From contig OX419755.1 in assembly GCA_948567375.1 (NCBI GenBank), positions 76,840,931 to 76,904,930 of the forward strand: a stretch of DNA of 64,000 bases, given 5' to 3'. The notes beneath the pieces were generated by a model that saw only the letters and a program-made list of their open reading frames with translations, searched no databases and was not told the origin of the DNA. Positions 35,308 through 48,364 of the stretch are shown here, piece by piece. Every line of letters begins with the position of its first letter. Positions within the stretch are counted from its first letter, which is position 1. The translations under genes were made by a program, and so were the position numbers. The DNA comes from Lunularia cruciata. Its lineage: Eukaryota; Streptophyta; Marchantiopsida; Lunulariales; Lunulariaceae.

Positions 35308-38300
35308 CTACGAAAAGTTCGTGAGCCTTGAGAAGAAAGAGCTCGGTGTACTGGGCGTACTGGGCATTTCAACAGCTGGGGTTGGAATACTGAGGGGCTT
35401 GTCACCGGTGCTTGCACTGTTGTAGGTGTCATGACATCTCTTTACCTGCATGCCCGTTCAAACATTTGGAGTTAAAACCAGAGAAAAATGGACTGAACGA
35501 AGCTGCACAACAGTGACCTAGAGACCATAAGATACTGTACTGTTTACTGTAGATAAACAATGTTTCATTATAAGTACGACGAAAAGAAGTTACACATAAA
35601 GGGAAATAGATTTATTCAGAGATCAAGAGAGGGGATCTAACAAGTGCTTGCCCACCTCTTCTGGGCTGAACTGCAAAAGCATTGCGATGACTGGTAGAAG
35701 AGCTTCCACTTCACCTGTAAACGTCAAATTTGAGGCGAACAGATGATAATCAGTTCACGTGAAGGAGACAATCAGGATGAATATTGCCCTACCCTTCTCC
35801 CAACCAGTTCTGCTCATCAGCAACATTCCTTTACTTGACTCTCTATATCGCAACAGGACGAGAATATGAAAAAGGAAGAAAGCTAGCATCGACAAAAACA
35901 TAATTTCGTCGTATTGTGGGCCAAAGAAAGATTTGTACCCGTTTCAATCAACTTCAGAATGATATTTTTCAAATACGTCATGTCCACACCGTCCCTCTTG
36001 TGAGCTCGCTCCAGCTTTCTAACTTCTTCCTTGAGCAGATTTTCCTGCCAACCAGATTCGTCCAGAATAAGCAGATTAGTCGTTAAATGAGACGTTAAAC
36101 GTTAAGTGCCAAATAGGAATTCTATTTAAAATCAGAACTTCAGAGTCAGATGTGGGGATCTTCTCGAGAAACGCTAGTACTCACTTGTTGGTTATGGAGC
36201 CGATTTTCCTGTTCCAACTCTGCGATTTCTTCCTGCCAGCCAATCCAGAGAAAGGTCAAGTACGAATTACAGATCTATGCGTACAACATGAACAGCTAGA
36301 GCTAGACGTAATGATGCGTTATCCAAGTTTAACGACTACTACAAAATCTGAATGAGTATTACTCAGGTGAATGATCCAGATAAGGTATCTATATACCATC
36401 TTCGATGGGTTCAGCTGGACAATGATTACTTCTTCGTCCTTGGCTGGGACACGGGTACTGCCCTTGTTCCGACCGTTACCCCGTCTCAGGATTCCGTTCA
36501 CTCTATTCTATCTGCAGTGCTGCCAGTTAGAACTTCTGAACGACTACTCGTGCTGTGAGTTGGCATTACCTGCAAGGCCTGGATATGCCGTCGACACTGA
36601 GATACCTCATCTTCTCTTTGTGCTTGCTGTCTCGCCAGTACCTATACAGATTACCGAGGTACGAGTTAAGACTCCGGCTTACAATAAAGGGATGAAGCAC
36701 AAAAGTTTGATTTGAATGTTCAAGCTAAAGTAGGGATTTACAATCTACATAGGCTCCATAGTCCTCTATAACCATTGCGAGAGCCAAAACTCAAAGCTTC
36801 TAATATCTAGTACATGCATAACTGCGTAAGTGTTCACAGAATCATCTTTTTACCTGCGTTCCATAAGTCGAATCAATAAATTGAGATGCTAAGACATACC
36901 AACTGCGCTGTATTGGTGAGGTTGACAAAAGAAGGTACTCACCAGAATTTGGTGCTCGGCAAGCGCAACCATCGAAGCTGCATCTGAAGCATCAACACCT
37001 GCATAACCCACCAATTCGATGTCAACGGCTTCAGATAAAGACAAGAAGCGGTTGAATGTACTCCAACCGGTTCTTATCAAATGAACGTCAACGTACATCC
37101 TAAGAGGCCGGATTAAAGCCTGTGGATCATGCGAACAAATTCAAAATGGCTACTCAACCTGAACCTAGACATTGAATCAAGCCAAGAAGTCGTGACAGCA
37201 AGAGATACCACTGGCATAATTGCTGAAATGTTGGACAAGACTAAGGAGATTCAGTAGATATATAACTGTCAACTCAACACAAGCGGAGTTCTTACCTCGA
37301 GGACTTGGCTCCGGGCTTTGTACCTGTCATGCATTCACACAAAGCCCTACTTAGTGTGGCCTCCAAAACTGCACTGCTCTAACATACGGGGAGAGGAAGA
37401 CAAATGACGACCGAGACACCAGCTGGAGGAAGCAAGTCTCTGATCATCCACCTGAGTAACAAAGTGACATAATAACACGCGAACGTGGTGAACCGATATA
37501 TTATTCAGTAGTGAATACGAATCAGTTCATTAGAACACGAAATACATATTGAGTAAAACGATGAATTACCGGGTTCTGCTGCTGCTGCTGCTGTTGCTGC
37601 TGTAACCTATGCAAGGTATTATTATCTTCCAAAAGACGAGAAATCTCTCGGTCTTTGTCCTCAATCATCTTGTCAACCAGTTCACGGAACGACTCAAATT
37701 CACCCTGCAATCAAAAAGCGTATACAATGGACAATTACAGGAATGCTTCATACATAATCCGAGTTCTTATCCCCTCCTTTTGCACATTGCCCACCGAGAT
37801 TACAAGTTGCAAAAACGTGAGATCATAAACCATGATCATTGGATTGCTCCATCATGGCCATTGAATCATTGTTTTCAATCGCAGTAAAACAATGAGCACT
37901 GTCCATCATGCCAGCGTTACTTCTGATCCTTTCAAGGACTCGCCCTTACCTTAAGGGTCTCGTAGTCATTCAAAAGTGCGGTATACTCCCGTCTCAAGTC
38001 GGCTTCCACATTGTCCTTGACAGTACCTTCCATGGACTCACACCTCACTGCAGAAAAGATTGGCATCAGTTTGCGTCTTCGACTGCAGATCTAAGAAATT
38101 GGATGGAAGAAACAGGAGTATCGGACAGTTCACTGATTAACCAAACTGTGCGAAGGGAATTCCCCTACTACGCCAAGCAACATGGATAAGACAGCCTGAC
38201 CTTGTCATACGATCAATAGTCAGCATATTACTTGGAAGTAGTTGACAGAATCCCGTTCAGGACAAGAAGTACTTACAGCGCCACGTTGCTTCAACTTCTT

Positions 38301-41300
38301 CCAAACGACTTTGCCAATCAAGTTGTTTAGAAACTAATTGCCCTTTGGTAACCTCCAGTTTGATAGCTACGTCCTTAATACGCTGTTCAGCATCCAGCAG
38401 TGCCATGCCTCTGCGAAAGGAACCATTTCAATCCCTGGGTCTCGAAGATAGTGAGCTTAAACAGTCCGTAAGCAGTCCAATTGCCAACAGTTTTGCCGGT
38501 CCTAGGCTCCAAAGCAAGAGAAAGACTGGTCAGCAAAATACGTATACATAAAACTCATGGAAGTAGCTTCCAGCTAATAACCTGACAGCTAGTTTGGTTT
38601 CATAGTCGGAAACAGCTTCCTGCAATGCTTTCCTCGCTTTATCCCTTTCCGCTGCTGCAGTAGCTGCCTCGCGTCGGGCTTCCTGCAACGATGGTGTGAA
38701 CTATAAGAGATTCTGAAGTCCAAAATATTCTGAACAAAGTTCAATGAATGATGCAGTAGATTATTGATATGCATAATTCTCTTACGAGAAGTATGTCAGT
38801 GCAGGAAGTATGAGATAGAATGAGATAGACCGAGCAAACCCAAAATACAATCGACAAATAGTGGTGTTATTTGACCCTTACCTTCAGAGCTGCCTCTTGT
38901 GCGGCCGCAAGTTCAACGTCTTTCGCTGCAGACAACTCCGCTTCCTTTTTCTGGAGAAGTGCATAAGCCCGGACTTTATATGCAGCAAGTTCGTTGGCAA
39001 TGCGAGCTGCCTGTAATTCCAGCATAAAGTTAGGTTACAATCTGAGCAAATTCAACGATTGTAGTATCGCATATTAACCGTGACCCCAATCTCAATTGAC
39101 ATATTTTCGCAGTCGTGAATGCAAAGTGATATGCTGCCCCCGTCCAGATATATAATCAACAGAGTTTCGTTATAAGCAACAAATCTCCAACATTCGGCCT
39201 AAGTAAGATTATAAACATCAGTCAGTAGTCAGAAAGAAAATACTAGATAAAGCTTGGTACCTCTAACCTCGGGAAGTGGAACAGAATTCAGTGGCATAAG
39301 ATATGCCTTTGCTGTGTACTGACCTGTTCATTCGAGGCTGCAAGATCTGCTTGCATAGCGCTCAAAGCTTGGCGCTTCTTTTCCAACTCAGACTCTAACT
39401 GGGCTGCATTTCGGTCAAACCCAGTTAGATTAGGTTATCACGACCCACTGATGAGAAATACGAAGCTGAACCCAAGGTAAAATCCATCTCCATTAATAGG
39501 GCCCTAGAAATTTGTCGACTAAGAAGTAAACCTGAAATAATATTATTGTGTAAATTCATGATGCTTTTTACCAAAAGCAGCCAAACAGCGAATGTGGGGA
39601 AGAAGTAACCTACTTCTCATTTCTGCAGACTTAGCCTCCTGCTGACGAAGAGCTTGTTCTGAATCTTCCACTTTCTTTTTAAGTTTCTCTAGGCTGGACT
39701 GCCAGGCTTCCTGTTCACTTTTCTGATGTGAAGAGAAGATTGAAAACAATAGGTTGTTAGTTACGGTGACACAGTTTACTTGCTATGCATAATTCCCAAT
39801 CTAAATAGTGTTATTACAAGTTTCCGAGTATGTAGATGATCCTTCTGTTGTGGATGTATCAAGAGTATGATCGATGGTTTAAAGCGGACTGATTGCGCAA
39901 ATGACCAGGAAAAGATTAAAGTAGAAGACATAAATCGAAGAGGGCCGATTCGTTGCAATTCAACTGTACCTGCTCATGCTCAAGGCGAGAAAGTTCCCAT
40001 CTAGCAGCTTCAAGAGATGCACCCAGGCGAGCCATTTCCCCACTGGAAGCTGCTTCCAGCTCAGCAAGCTTAGATTCCTTGGCTGATATCTCACCCTGAT
40101 ACATGTACATGTGCAACGGCTTAAAAGACTTCTCAGGGTGGTACCAGAGTCAATCAACCAACCAGTTTGATTTAGTGCTTTCTACAATTACCAACCTGTA
40201 TCTGGATTGATTTTGTGTCCGTATATTTCTTCTATCTGAGAAATCAGATTTCGGGTCTGGGTGGATTCTCTGGATAGGCAGGATCGAGGGCAGGTAAAGC
40301 AAATTGGATTCAAATGGTAAGATTCTTCGCTTATGTAATTTGCTTACTTCTCCTATGAAACGAATCTTGCGTGAAAATCTCTTTCTATCGGCACACAGCA
40401 TCGACAAGCAAAGCTTTCTTATATAGGAGGGTGTTTGTTTGGTCACTTGAGGATAGGTGCCTGACAGTCACGCACCTGCAGCGAAGAAATTGTCTCCGCC
40501 AACTTGCTACAATCTGAAACTCCATCGGCGACCTGCCCTTTCAATTCTTCAACCACCTGGAAACCCATGACAAACTCAGAACTTCTATTGCGATAAAAAG
40601 GGAATATTTAAGAAACGTCTATTTATGTGTCTCCTATCCTGCAACACCAACAGAGAAGCGAAAATTTCTGACAGTGACGAGCCAGCACACACCTTTCGAT
40701 GTTTTTCTTTCAACTCCAGCAAGGCAGCTTCGTGTTTTTCCTCTGCTTCTTTGAGCTGAGCTCCCATCTCCAAAGCCATCTGTATCAATATAACAGTCTC
40801 AGGAGCAGCTGTGGAGAGATCTCTTAGTCACCAGCATGAAAGGAAACCGTTCTCATTGATGACAAACGGTGCTTCACAAACCTGATCCTTCTCAGACGCT
40901 ATTCGTCGAGATTCTGAAAGATTGTGCTCCTTCCCTTCAAGCATTTGCCGAACTTCTTCTATTTCCTCCTTCAGCCTGGAATAGAAAATTTAGAAACTGA
41001 AAAAATGCCTTTATTGCGGATAGAAGCCCAGTGGCAGCTGGTGTCATGATGCTCTCATCACATTCCAGCCAAAACAGTTGAAATAGTGAAATGTGGATGA
41101 AGCAGAACACATTTCATTCTACTTCCACGCATCGAGCTACTTCTGTCAGCTACTCACTTGGTGTTCGTCATTCGCAGTTGTTGCCTTTCGGCACTCAACG
41201 ACCGCATTGCTTCACCAGCTTGAATTCGAGCACGCTCCAACTGATCTTGAAGGATAGCTTGCTTTGAAAGAGCTTGAGCTGCCTTCTCACCAGCTGCTGT

Positions 41301-44300
41301 CAGCTGAACTTCCACATCCTCTTTCTCCTATCAATTATGCACAACCAGACAACGCCTGTCAGCTCCAAGAGGTGAACAAATTCAACGTGTGGAAGCTAGC
41401 AATTTGAATCTATTATCCACGGTCCAGAGAAGTCAAGCGGATCCATTCACTGGGAGCTTGCGCACCTTTGTGACTTCCTGGATGCGCTGCTTTGCCCGTT
41501 TCTGTAGACGAGCAAACTTGGCATCAAGTTCTGCATATTTGTCGTCTCGTAACTTTGTTTCAGTCTCCAAATTGCTGCGAGCTGAAATAACCAGAGTCTT
41601 GACATTAGAGAAGGCAATATGCGTATTTATCAGCAATACACAAAGCTAAGTGCTGGCCATTCATACTGTTTAACACGAGAATCATAATTTCCAATCTTTA
41701 AATCTTCACCCACATCAATAACATTTGAGCAGAACTTTCAATCTTTCTCGAAATATCTTTACTACGTTTTCCGCGTCTTGCAAGTCTACTTACCATCTGC
41801 TAGTTCCTGACTTAAAGCATTAATTTTACTTTCAGCTTCAATAATTGCACTGGATAGGTGTTTGATTTGTTCTTCGGCTGCCTGCAGGGAAGCGCTGGGT
41901 TCCTCCAACTTCTCCTTCAAAAATGAAATCTCCTGCCCGGTATCCCCTACTGACGGAGTACTTTCATCCTGTGCAACATAGCCCAGGTTACCTATTTCTC
42001 TCTGAATGCTGCGAGTTTCAGAACCTTCAGATTTTAGTTCCTCCAGTTGTGAAAGAAGTGTTTGGTTTTGAGTTTTCAGCTCTGACAATTCTCTTTGAAG
42101 TGCCTTAACTTCATCACTCAAGCTCACATCGTCAACCTCTTGGGCAGTCTGGTTATCCTGGTCCAGCGGAGTTATAGGACTAGAGTCAGCAGAAGAAACG
42201 CGTTGCTGCAGAGCAACCAACTCCTCTTTCAAGTTCACAATTGCTTCGCTGCTTTTGTCCAGCTCCTCTTGCAGAACTGCCTTCTCTTCGACCAATGACT
42301 TTACTTTATCATCGATGACCTCTCGCATGTGCTGTAAAAATAAGGACGCAACATAACAAGTCATAATCTTCAATCTCGAATATCAACGTAAACGAAACGC
42401 ACAAGGTAGTGTGAGGAAGAAATTAAGTACCAGATTTACAGTTAAAGGGAAACGACATCACAGCACAGGATAGTATGAGATTCGTATTACAGTGACAATC
42501 AAGTAGACTCACCTCTGATTGATTGATAGATCCATGTCCAGCACCGTCCATCTGCAAAGCACCACCAGAACCATGAGAGTGGCACTAGATGACTTTTCCT
42601 CTGCCTAGATATCCATATATGTGCTCCTTAGCTTGATTGCCACCTTTACTGGACACAAACTACGACTTCTTCTCCAGATACTTGAACGAGAGTATTGATA
42701 TCGGTTACCAGCATGTCAATTCTTACGAGTTTTGTACGCAAGTCGGAGATTGATCCACAGTCCCGTCAGTAAATGATTGACAGGATACCAGTTCAACTGG
42801 ATGAACGGGGACCGTTGATCTGTTGGCTACTAGTAGATGCTCAAGACCACAACTTGCACTACCCTCCCATCCGTAAAGACATCGTTCTGTATACTAGCGG
42901 TGCATCCGCGAGGGGTTCAAAACATCAAGCAGCCAAATCAGGCTTCCTTATCTAGAAAGAAAAGGAACATGCAACTCCTCCTTCCATTACATTGACTGTA
43001 GCGGACAAAAAGATCTTCTACGTTGAACAACTGCGTAATGGCCAGGAAACTGTCCATTCGGGGAAAGCCTACACCTCTATGCGCACGTCTTAGCAGGTAG
43101 ACAATACTTGCTTTGAACCTTATGCTAATGCAGTGAAAACATGCTTGTTTGGCCATATTACCTCATGTAATCGAACCATCAGCTGGGACACAGCAGCCTC
43201 CTGCCCATCCTGTGCGGTTTTGCGGGCTGCAGCCATTTCTTCGATATCCTGCCCAAATTATGAGCGTACAAATCATAAAGTTTGCCCCGTGCAAAGATGT
43301 CTCCACTCTTGAACACAAAAAAGTTCAAACAACAACAATCGAGGTAGGTCCATACCTTGGTTTTTTCTCGCAACATCTTCTGTGCAGCAGAAAGAGAGGC
43401 ATTTGCCTGCTCCAGCTCCTTTGTTGTACTGAACAGAGAGGGGCTTGTTAAGAGATAGAAACTTGAAGAATCAAAAGTCTGCGTAGAACTTTAATATAAA
43501 TTACACACGGTACTGAGCACTAGGTAAACTCATGTCGATACATCGCAGATATCCTGTTGGCAGTCACGTTTTCTTCGTGCACCTGATTTGCTAACCGGAT
43601 ATTCCACTTCCAAAGGTGGGAAAACTTTTCTTGTACTTCGTGATATGGAGGCTACCTTTCATGGTCTGAGGTAAGTCTTTCGTGTTCCGAAGCTAGCCTC
43701 TCATTCTCCGAAGCAAGAGTAGCATGAGCACGCTTCGCTTCATTGCCTTCTTTAGATATGCGCTCAAGTTCGTCATGCGTAGCAGACATGCGAGCAAATG
43801 CTTCGGCTACCTGTCCTGCCGCTGCCATCAGTTGGACCTCAAGCTTCTCATTGGCCTGTGAAAACACAAGAAGAGTCTTTTTATAGTGGACCATCCAGAC
43901 ACATATAGTTGCTCATGAAACACCAGAAAAATTCTTCTGCTGCTGAGCATTAATTTATATGACGCATATTCTCTGTGCACCTTTGTCAGTTGCTCTATAC
44001 GTTGGTCACCATCTTCTTTCGCGAGCCTCAACTTTTCTTCAAGCTCCACTTTTACTTGATCTCTTTGTTTCACGATGGATCCGTTTGTCTTCTTCACTGC
44101 ACTAAACAAGTAGACAAGGTAAAGCGAATTTTCTTCACGGCGTGATGTTCTTGGAAAGTACTAATCCTCATTCATACTCGTAATTAGCAAACAGATTCAC
44201 TCACTACACATGATGACACCGACCTTGCAAGAGTGTGAACTTAATCCTGCTCAAAAGTTCAATGAGAGATACTAGCAATGTCATACTGCAATATGGTCAG

Positions 44301-44961
44301 AATACTTCCTGTCGCTCCACTCGCAGGTTGATATGTTCGTATGCTCCACGTGCGTTTCCACATAACATAACATCGTAAAATAGATGCGGGAGGGGATAGA
44401 AAGAATGGGAAGAGTGGAGGCGTTGTACAAGCAAGTCCGCACGCACACACAGAGATAATTACATTCGGTAATTTCGCTTTCCAAACTTTGTCTTTCTTTT
44501 AGGACTTCATCTTGGTGGCTTCGCCTAGCTTCAATCTCTGCTTTAAGCTCGGCCCGTAAGTTATCGATGATAATTTGTGAACCACCATTGTCCGAGGAGA
44601 GCTCAGAAAGTGATAATGGATGAGCAAACTCTCCATTAATAGTCTCCGAACTGGCTGGACTATCTCGGTGCATAGGAGAAACACCCTCGGAAGCAGCTCT
44701 CGAGTGAGCCGGTGAAGAACCACCGTTCAATTCGCTCCCAGAGTTCTGCGCAACGATCTGAGCATTAACCGTCGGGGCGGAGCCATTGAGGGCAGCTGCA
44801 GCTGCTGCTTCTGCAGCCACCGCTCTTTGCTCCGCAGCTGCAATTCTAGCTTGAAGCTCAGCCTGCTGTTTCTTCAACGCTAACTTGATTTTCTTTTTCA
44901 TGGAGGCCATATCCGCAACCAGCCTCTCATTCTCAGCTTTCAAGCGCTCCCCGGACTCCAT
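35308..44961 (-). CDS. GRIP: GRIP-domain golgin, long coiled coil
   Basis: A complete minus-strand gene of 27 exons, about 1184 aa, ATG at 44961 and TAG at 35308. Exon borders from 5': 44961-44463, 44096-43981, 43855-43656, 43428-43356, 43248-43162, 42551-42513, 42331-41794, 41581-41466, 41327-41158, 40975-40882, 40779-40693, 40556-40476, 40095-39970, 39722-39614, 39403-39324, 39010-38882, 38682-38582, 38410-38277, 38047-37950, 37704-37570, 37451-37388, 36998-36943, 36641-36570, 36232-36185, 36044-35939, 35714-35656, 35445-35308. The C-terminal GRIP domain reads GVDMTYLKNIILKLIETG then EVEALLPVIAMLLQFSPEE and ends FFSRLTNFS. It binds ARL1-type GTPase on the trans-Golgi. Blocks such as FRELVDKMIEDKDREISRLL, KVRAYALLQKK and KRAKQRIQEV match Arabidopsis GRIP (788 aa, as recalled). 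Here the coiled coil is longer. The exon at 37451-37388 and the weak donor after 38582 (AG/GTTATT) are the least certain. Confidence 0.9.
37576..37602 (-). repeat. CAG/CAA trinucleotide run encoding nine Gln
   Basis: Eight CAG codons and one CAA encode a polyglutamine run within the golgin exon 37704-37570, just after EISRLLEDNNTLHRL. It sits between the coiled coil and the GRIP region, where the homologue I recall has a loosely conserved linker. It is a likely length-variable site. Confidence 0.85.
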
Positions 44962-45619
44962 ATTTCTCCTCCTAGGTCAACAGACGTGCCAGATCTGCTC
45001 TCTTCACCAACGCCTTCTGATATGCACCTACTTCGCCCTCACCATGCTCCACTTTCCGATCTACATTTGTCCCTCTCCTCCAATTTCCACAATGGCAGCA
45101 ACATTTACCTCCTCCTTTCCAGGCAGATCTGCTCCAACAGAGCTCCGCAACAGAGATCCATCAGTCTAATCACATTCGCGATTTCAATTCCATAGCAGGG
45201 GTCCCCTAAACTCTTCCAACTCACAAGTCCGAGTTCAAAACCCCTACACCTGATCGCCAAACCTGGCCAACAATCCTCTCCTGGACATAAATACATCCAG
45301 ATGCTTACGTCTCAATTTCTTCGCTTCCAATTACCTCGAAAATGTAGTAGGGAAAACATTGACAGAACAAAGAGCACGCACACGACAAAAACGGGCAGAT
45401 CGTGACACCACGACTACTGCAGCATGGTAGACTTCGTAGTAGAAGTAGTAATTCGGCACGGACTCTTCTTGCGTTTGGAAGGAAGTTCTGGTGGAGGAAG
45501 GAATGAATGAAAATGAAGGAAGGAAGCACCGGGAGCAATAGGTACAAGAGACAGCACCTCCCAGTTTTCGCTCACTGTAAAGTCAGTAGACGGCACCACG
45601 AGAGGGTTGCCGTGAAACC

Positions 45620-45887
45620 ACCGTTTCCGCCAAATTTGAAGCGTAGTTCATCTAATGACCTCTCGTTGTCGTCGGAAACACTCCTTGGAGGAGGAACTCT
45701 GCTTCACCCAAGTCCTACTCTCTCCAATTGTGGCCATGATATGCCATATAACTACCATTTCCGCCAAATTCAAAGCGTGATTTCATTTGATGACTTTTCT
45801 CTTCTCCCGGAAACATATCTTGGAAGAGGAATTTGGTGAACCAGACTTCCCTCTCCAATGCTGACCTTGACCATGACCACAACTCTA
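45620..45887. repeat. Diverged tandem duplication, 134-bp period
   Basis: Unit 1 (45620-45753) begins ACCGTTTCCGCCAAATTTGA and unit 2 (45754-45887) begins ACCATTTCCGCCAAATTCAA. Both continue with matching blocks in order: AGCGT..TTCAT.T.ATGAC, CGGAAACA, CTTGGA.GAGGAA and CTCTCCAAT. The duplication is upstream of the golgin gene and non-coding as far as I can see. Confidence 0.75.
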
Positions 45888-46311
45888 ACCATGTATGGCT
45901 ATGTGCATGACCACAGTACAAATGATTGATTACAGTAGTTTGTCATAAACCAAAGTAAATGAAAAGAATTTTGTATACCGTCTATTTCTTTTTTCTTTTC
46001 ATGAGCTATATTCATTATAAATAAACTAAAAAACGCATGTGTATCGTCTTTGTATCCTTCTATCTAGGACCAGATTGGATCAAAAAACAGAGTAGTTGCT
46101 GTCGTTGTTTTCCGACCTTATACCAGATTAGGTTATAAGGACTGTATTTGGAATCTTTATTATGTGATTTAAATTAAACTAAATCAATAAAGACTATAAA
46201 TGGTAGTCAGTAAAAGACTGTAAGCTTCTCATAAAACATGAAATATAACGTAAGAATAAGTCTATTCTCGGCTAAAGTGATGCAGTAAGGCAGATTTTTC
46301 ATATAGACTCT

Positions 46312-46330
46312 AATGGGGCTTAGCCCCATT
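46312..46330. repeat. 19-bp palindrome AATGGGGCTTAGCCCCATT
   Basis: Nine-base arms flank a single central T. The sequence is GC-rich within AT-rich DNA. It is too short and isolated to interpret. Confidence 0.6.
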
Positions 46331-47529
46331 TTACCTGTTTCGTCTCTGCCTTGTACTGCTTGAAGGGTCCTCCTATCCTTTGTGTTCTTTACGCGGTTGC
46401 CCTTGTTACATTTCAACTAAAGTAATGATTTTCTTTAAGTAAAAATTTTCACTTTAGATTTTATTCTAAAATTTTCACTATAAAACAAGGTTATTTCTTT
46501 TGTGTGATTTAATTTACATGAACGTGTTTTTATGCTGAAATAATCATATATTCAGTATTATATAATACGAGGACAAGAAATCTATGTTTTTCTCAAGGTA
46601 TGAATATAGAAAGGAAATTATACTTCTTTCTTTTGAAACTGGAATACTTACGAGACGAATAGAGAGATTTTTTTATAGATCATAAATCTATAAAAAAAAT
46701 TCCGAAATAGATCATAAAGTAAATAAAATAATAAATAAGGTTCTTAGAAATTTTTATTTTTATTTTATGTTTTAAACTATCATTTCATAACCAAAAATAA
46801 TTGATTGTATTTTTATTATATTCTCACCGGGCTTACCGAAGTCTTAAATCTATTTTCAAATAAAGTCATAATTTTTATATTTACCTGATGCTTATTAATT
46901 TGATCTAAAATTTCAGTTTATTTTAATAAGGTTTGAACAATAAAATTAGCAAATATTTTAGGGTAGATATAGAAGTTAATAATTCATCTTTGTTCTATAT
47001 TAAAACGCGAGAATGAATCTAAACAAAATTTTTATCTTAGTCCACTACATTAATATTTTAGTCAAAGAAACTCAAATCAGCTAAAATAAATCATGAATAT
47101 ATTTCATATATAATATTAGATAATTCAGATACTCAATCTATTATAATATTTTCAATAGGATTATAATCTAACAACCTAGTTTTATTATACTTACAATTAT
47201 TTGGATTCTTAGATTTTATTCTCACCTAGAAATTTACTGAAAGTACCATAATATGTAGTTATGTATACTATTAGCTTTTAATTGTGTTATCTTTAAAGTC
47301 TAGCAATGGCTTACTTTAAAAGTTTTGCATATAATTATATTAACTTATTGGGGTATAATGAAATTATCTATTGCTATAAAATTGATAAACCGTAAACATG
47401 TCAAATTAGTTCTTCTTTTTATTTTTTAGTTGATTAACCTTTCTTGAAAAAAATCTCATATATTATATAAATAAAATCATAGGGAAATCATTCGAAGAAT
47501 TCACTATCAGAACACTATTTAAATATTTT

Positions 47530-47770
47530 ACTAGTATTAGTCCCGTCCATGATGCACATGGCAAAAAGACACTCTTAACATATATCGTCTCCCTCCCACT
47601 TTTTGTCCCGTCCCAAAAACAATTCCATCCATCATCTCTCCCCGTCCATGGTCTCCATCCTATTAGTAATATCACCCGTTGTCTTCATCTCTAGATATAA
47701 TTCCGTCCAAAGTCTCTATCCGTTGTCCTTGTCCCTAGGAACACTTTCGTACATCGTCCCCTAATAGGCA
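47530..47770. repeat. Pyrimidine-rich tract with recurrent CCGTCC
   Basis: Irregular, imperfect repetition of CCGTCC, CGTCTCC and TCCATC (for example near 47540, 47605, 47640, 47703, 47725), bounded by AT-rich DNA on both sides. No fixed period is evident. It resembles a decayed minisatellite. Confidence 0.5.
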
Positions 47771-48140
47771 ACAATCGCCTCTTAAGATAAATAAGATTGT
47801 ACAAGAACATCTTTAGCTATTTGATACTAATTTGAAATATTCCAAAAATATATTTTATAAAATTTATCTATAAAAGATACCTCCCATAGGCGATTGAAAG
47901 TTCTCTACATTTATTTAATAATTTTAAAATAATTTAATTACGAAAAATACAAGAAACTTATAAATTTTCATATTTAAGTTCAATAATTATTATTATTTTA
48001 ATTCTAAAATTACGGATGTGCATAAAACAGGTTCATAACCAGTTAAGATTCATTAACATTGACATTGCCACGTTTGCAGCCCCGAACGCGAAGGAGATCA
48101 CCCGCGATCGAGTCATTCCTCATCCAAGAGTATCCTTGGC

Positions 48141-48240
48141 TGCCGGATCACTCCCGTCGGGGCTCCTTCTCTCGCTTTCAGCAACGAAGTTAATTCAATC
48201 TCTGCCAAATCTCTTCGAGATGCCGGATCACTCCCGTCGG
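48141..48240. repeat. 20-bp direct repeat in the L15 leader
   Basis: TGCCGGATCACTCCCGTCGG is present exactly at 48141-48160 and 48221-48240, an 80-bp period. The flanks are only loosely similar. The position is 125-224 bp upstream of the L15 start codon, so it lies in the promoter or 5' UTR. Confidence 0.75.
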
Positions 48241-48364
48241 AAACCCTTCTCATTACTAGAAAGGAGTTGGAATCTCTTCTAGCCCGACTTGAACAGGGTA
48301 CATACGGTAGATAGACACACGAGGAGGAAGAAATTGAGTGACTGTAGACGAAGGAGCTGTGGCC

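Larger units (their letters stand above)
44962..48364. other. Divergent spacer: golgin promoter, AT-rich centre, L15 leader
   Basis: The golgin (minus) and plastid L15 (plus) genes diverge from here. About 44962-45600 is GC-richer and probably contains the golgin promoter and leader. A diverged tandem duplication follows (45620-45887). About 45950-47990 is AT-rich with no coding signal, apart from a pyrimidine-rich CCGTCC tract (47530-47770) and a short palindrome at 46312-46330. The last 350 bp form the L15 leader, with a 20-bp sequence present twice (48141 and 48221). Confidence 0.5.

Noticed and set aside
35623-35714. Golgin ending at an in-frame TGA after EEVGKHLLDPLS
   Set aside because: A good donor (GAG/GTGGGC) precedes it, and the exon at 35445-35308 restores the family C-terminus (KRCHDTYN...FFSRLTNFS), so the TGA is intronic.
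36319-36501. Minus-strand ORF (RRGNGRNKGSTRVPAKDEE) as a golgin exon
   Set aside because: No acceptor gives an open frame, and the flanking exons join directly to give the conserved RHIQALQ-EEIAELEQENRL order.
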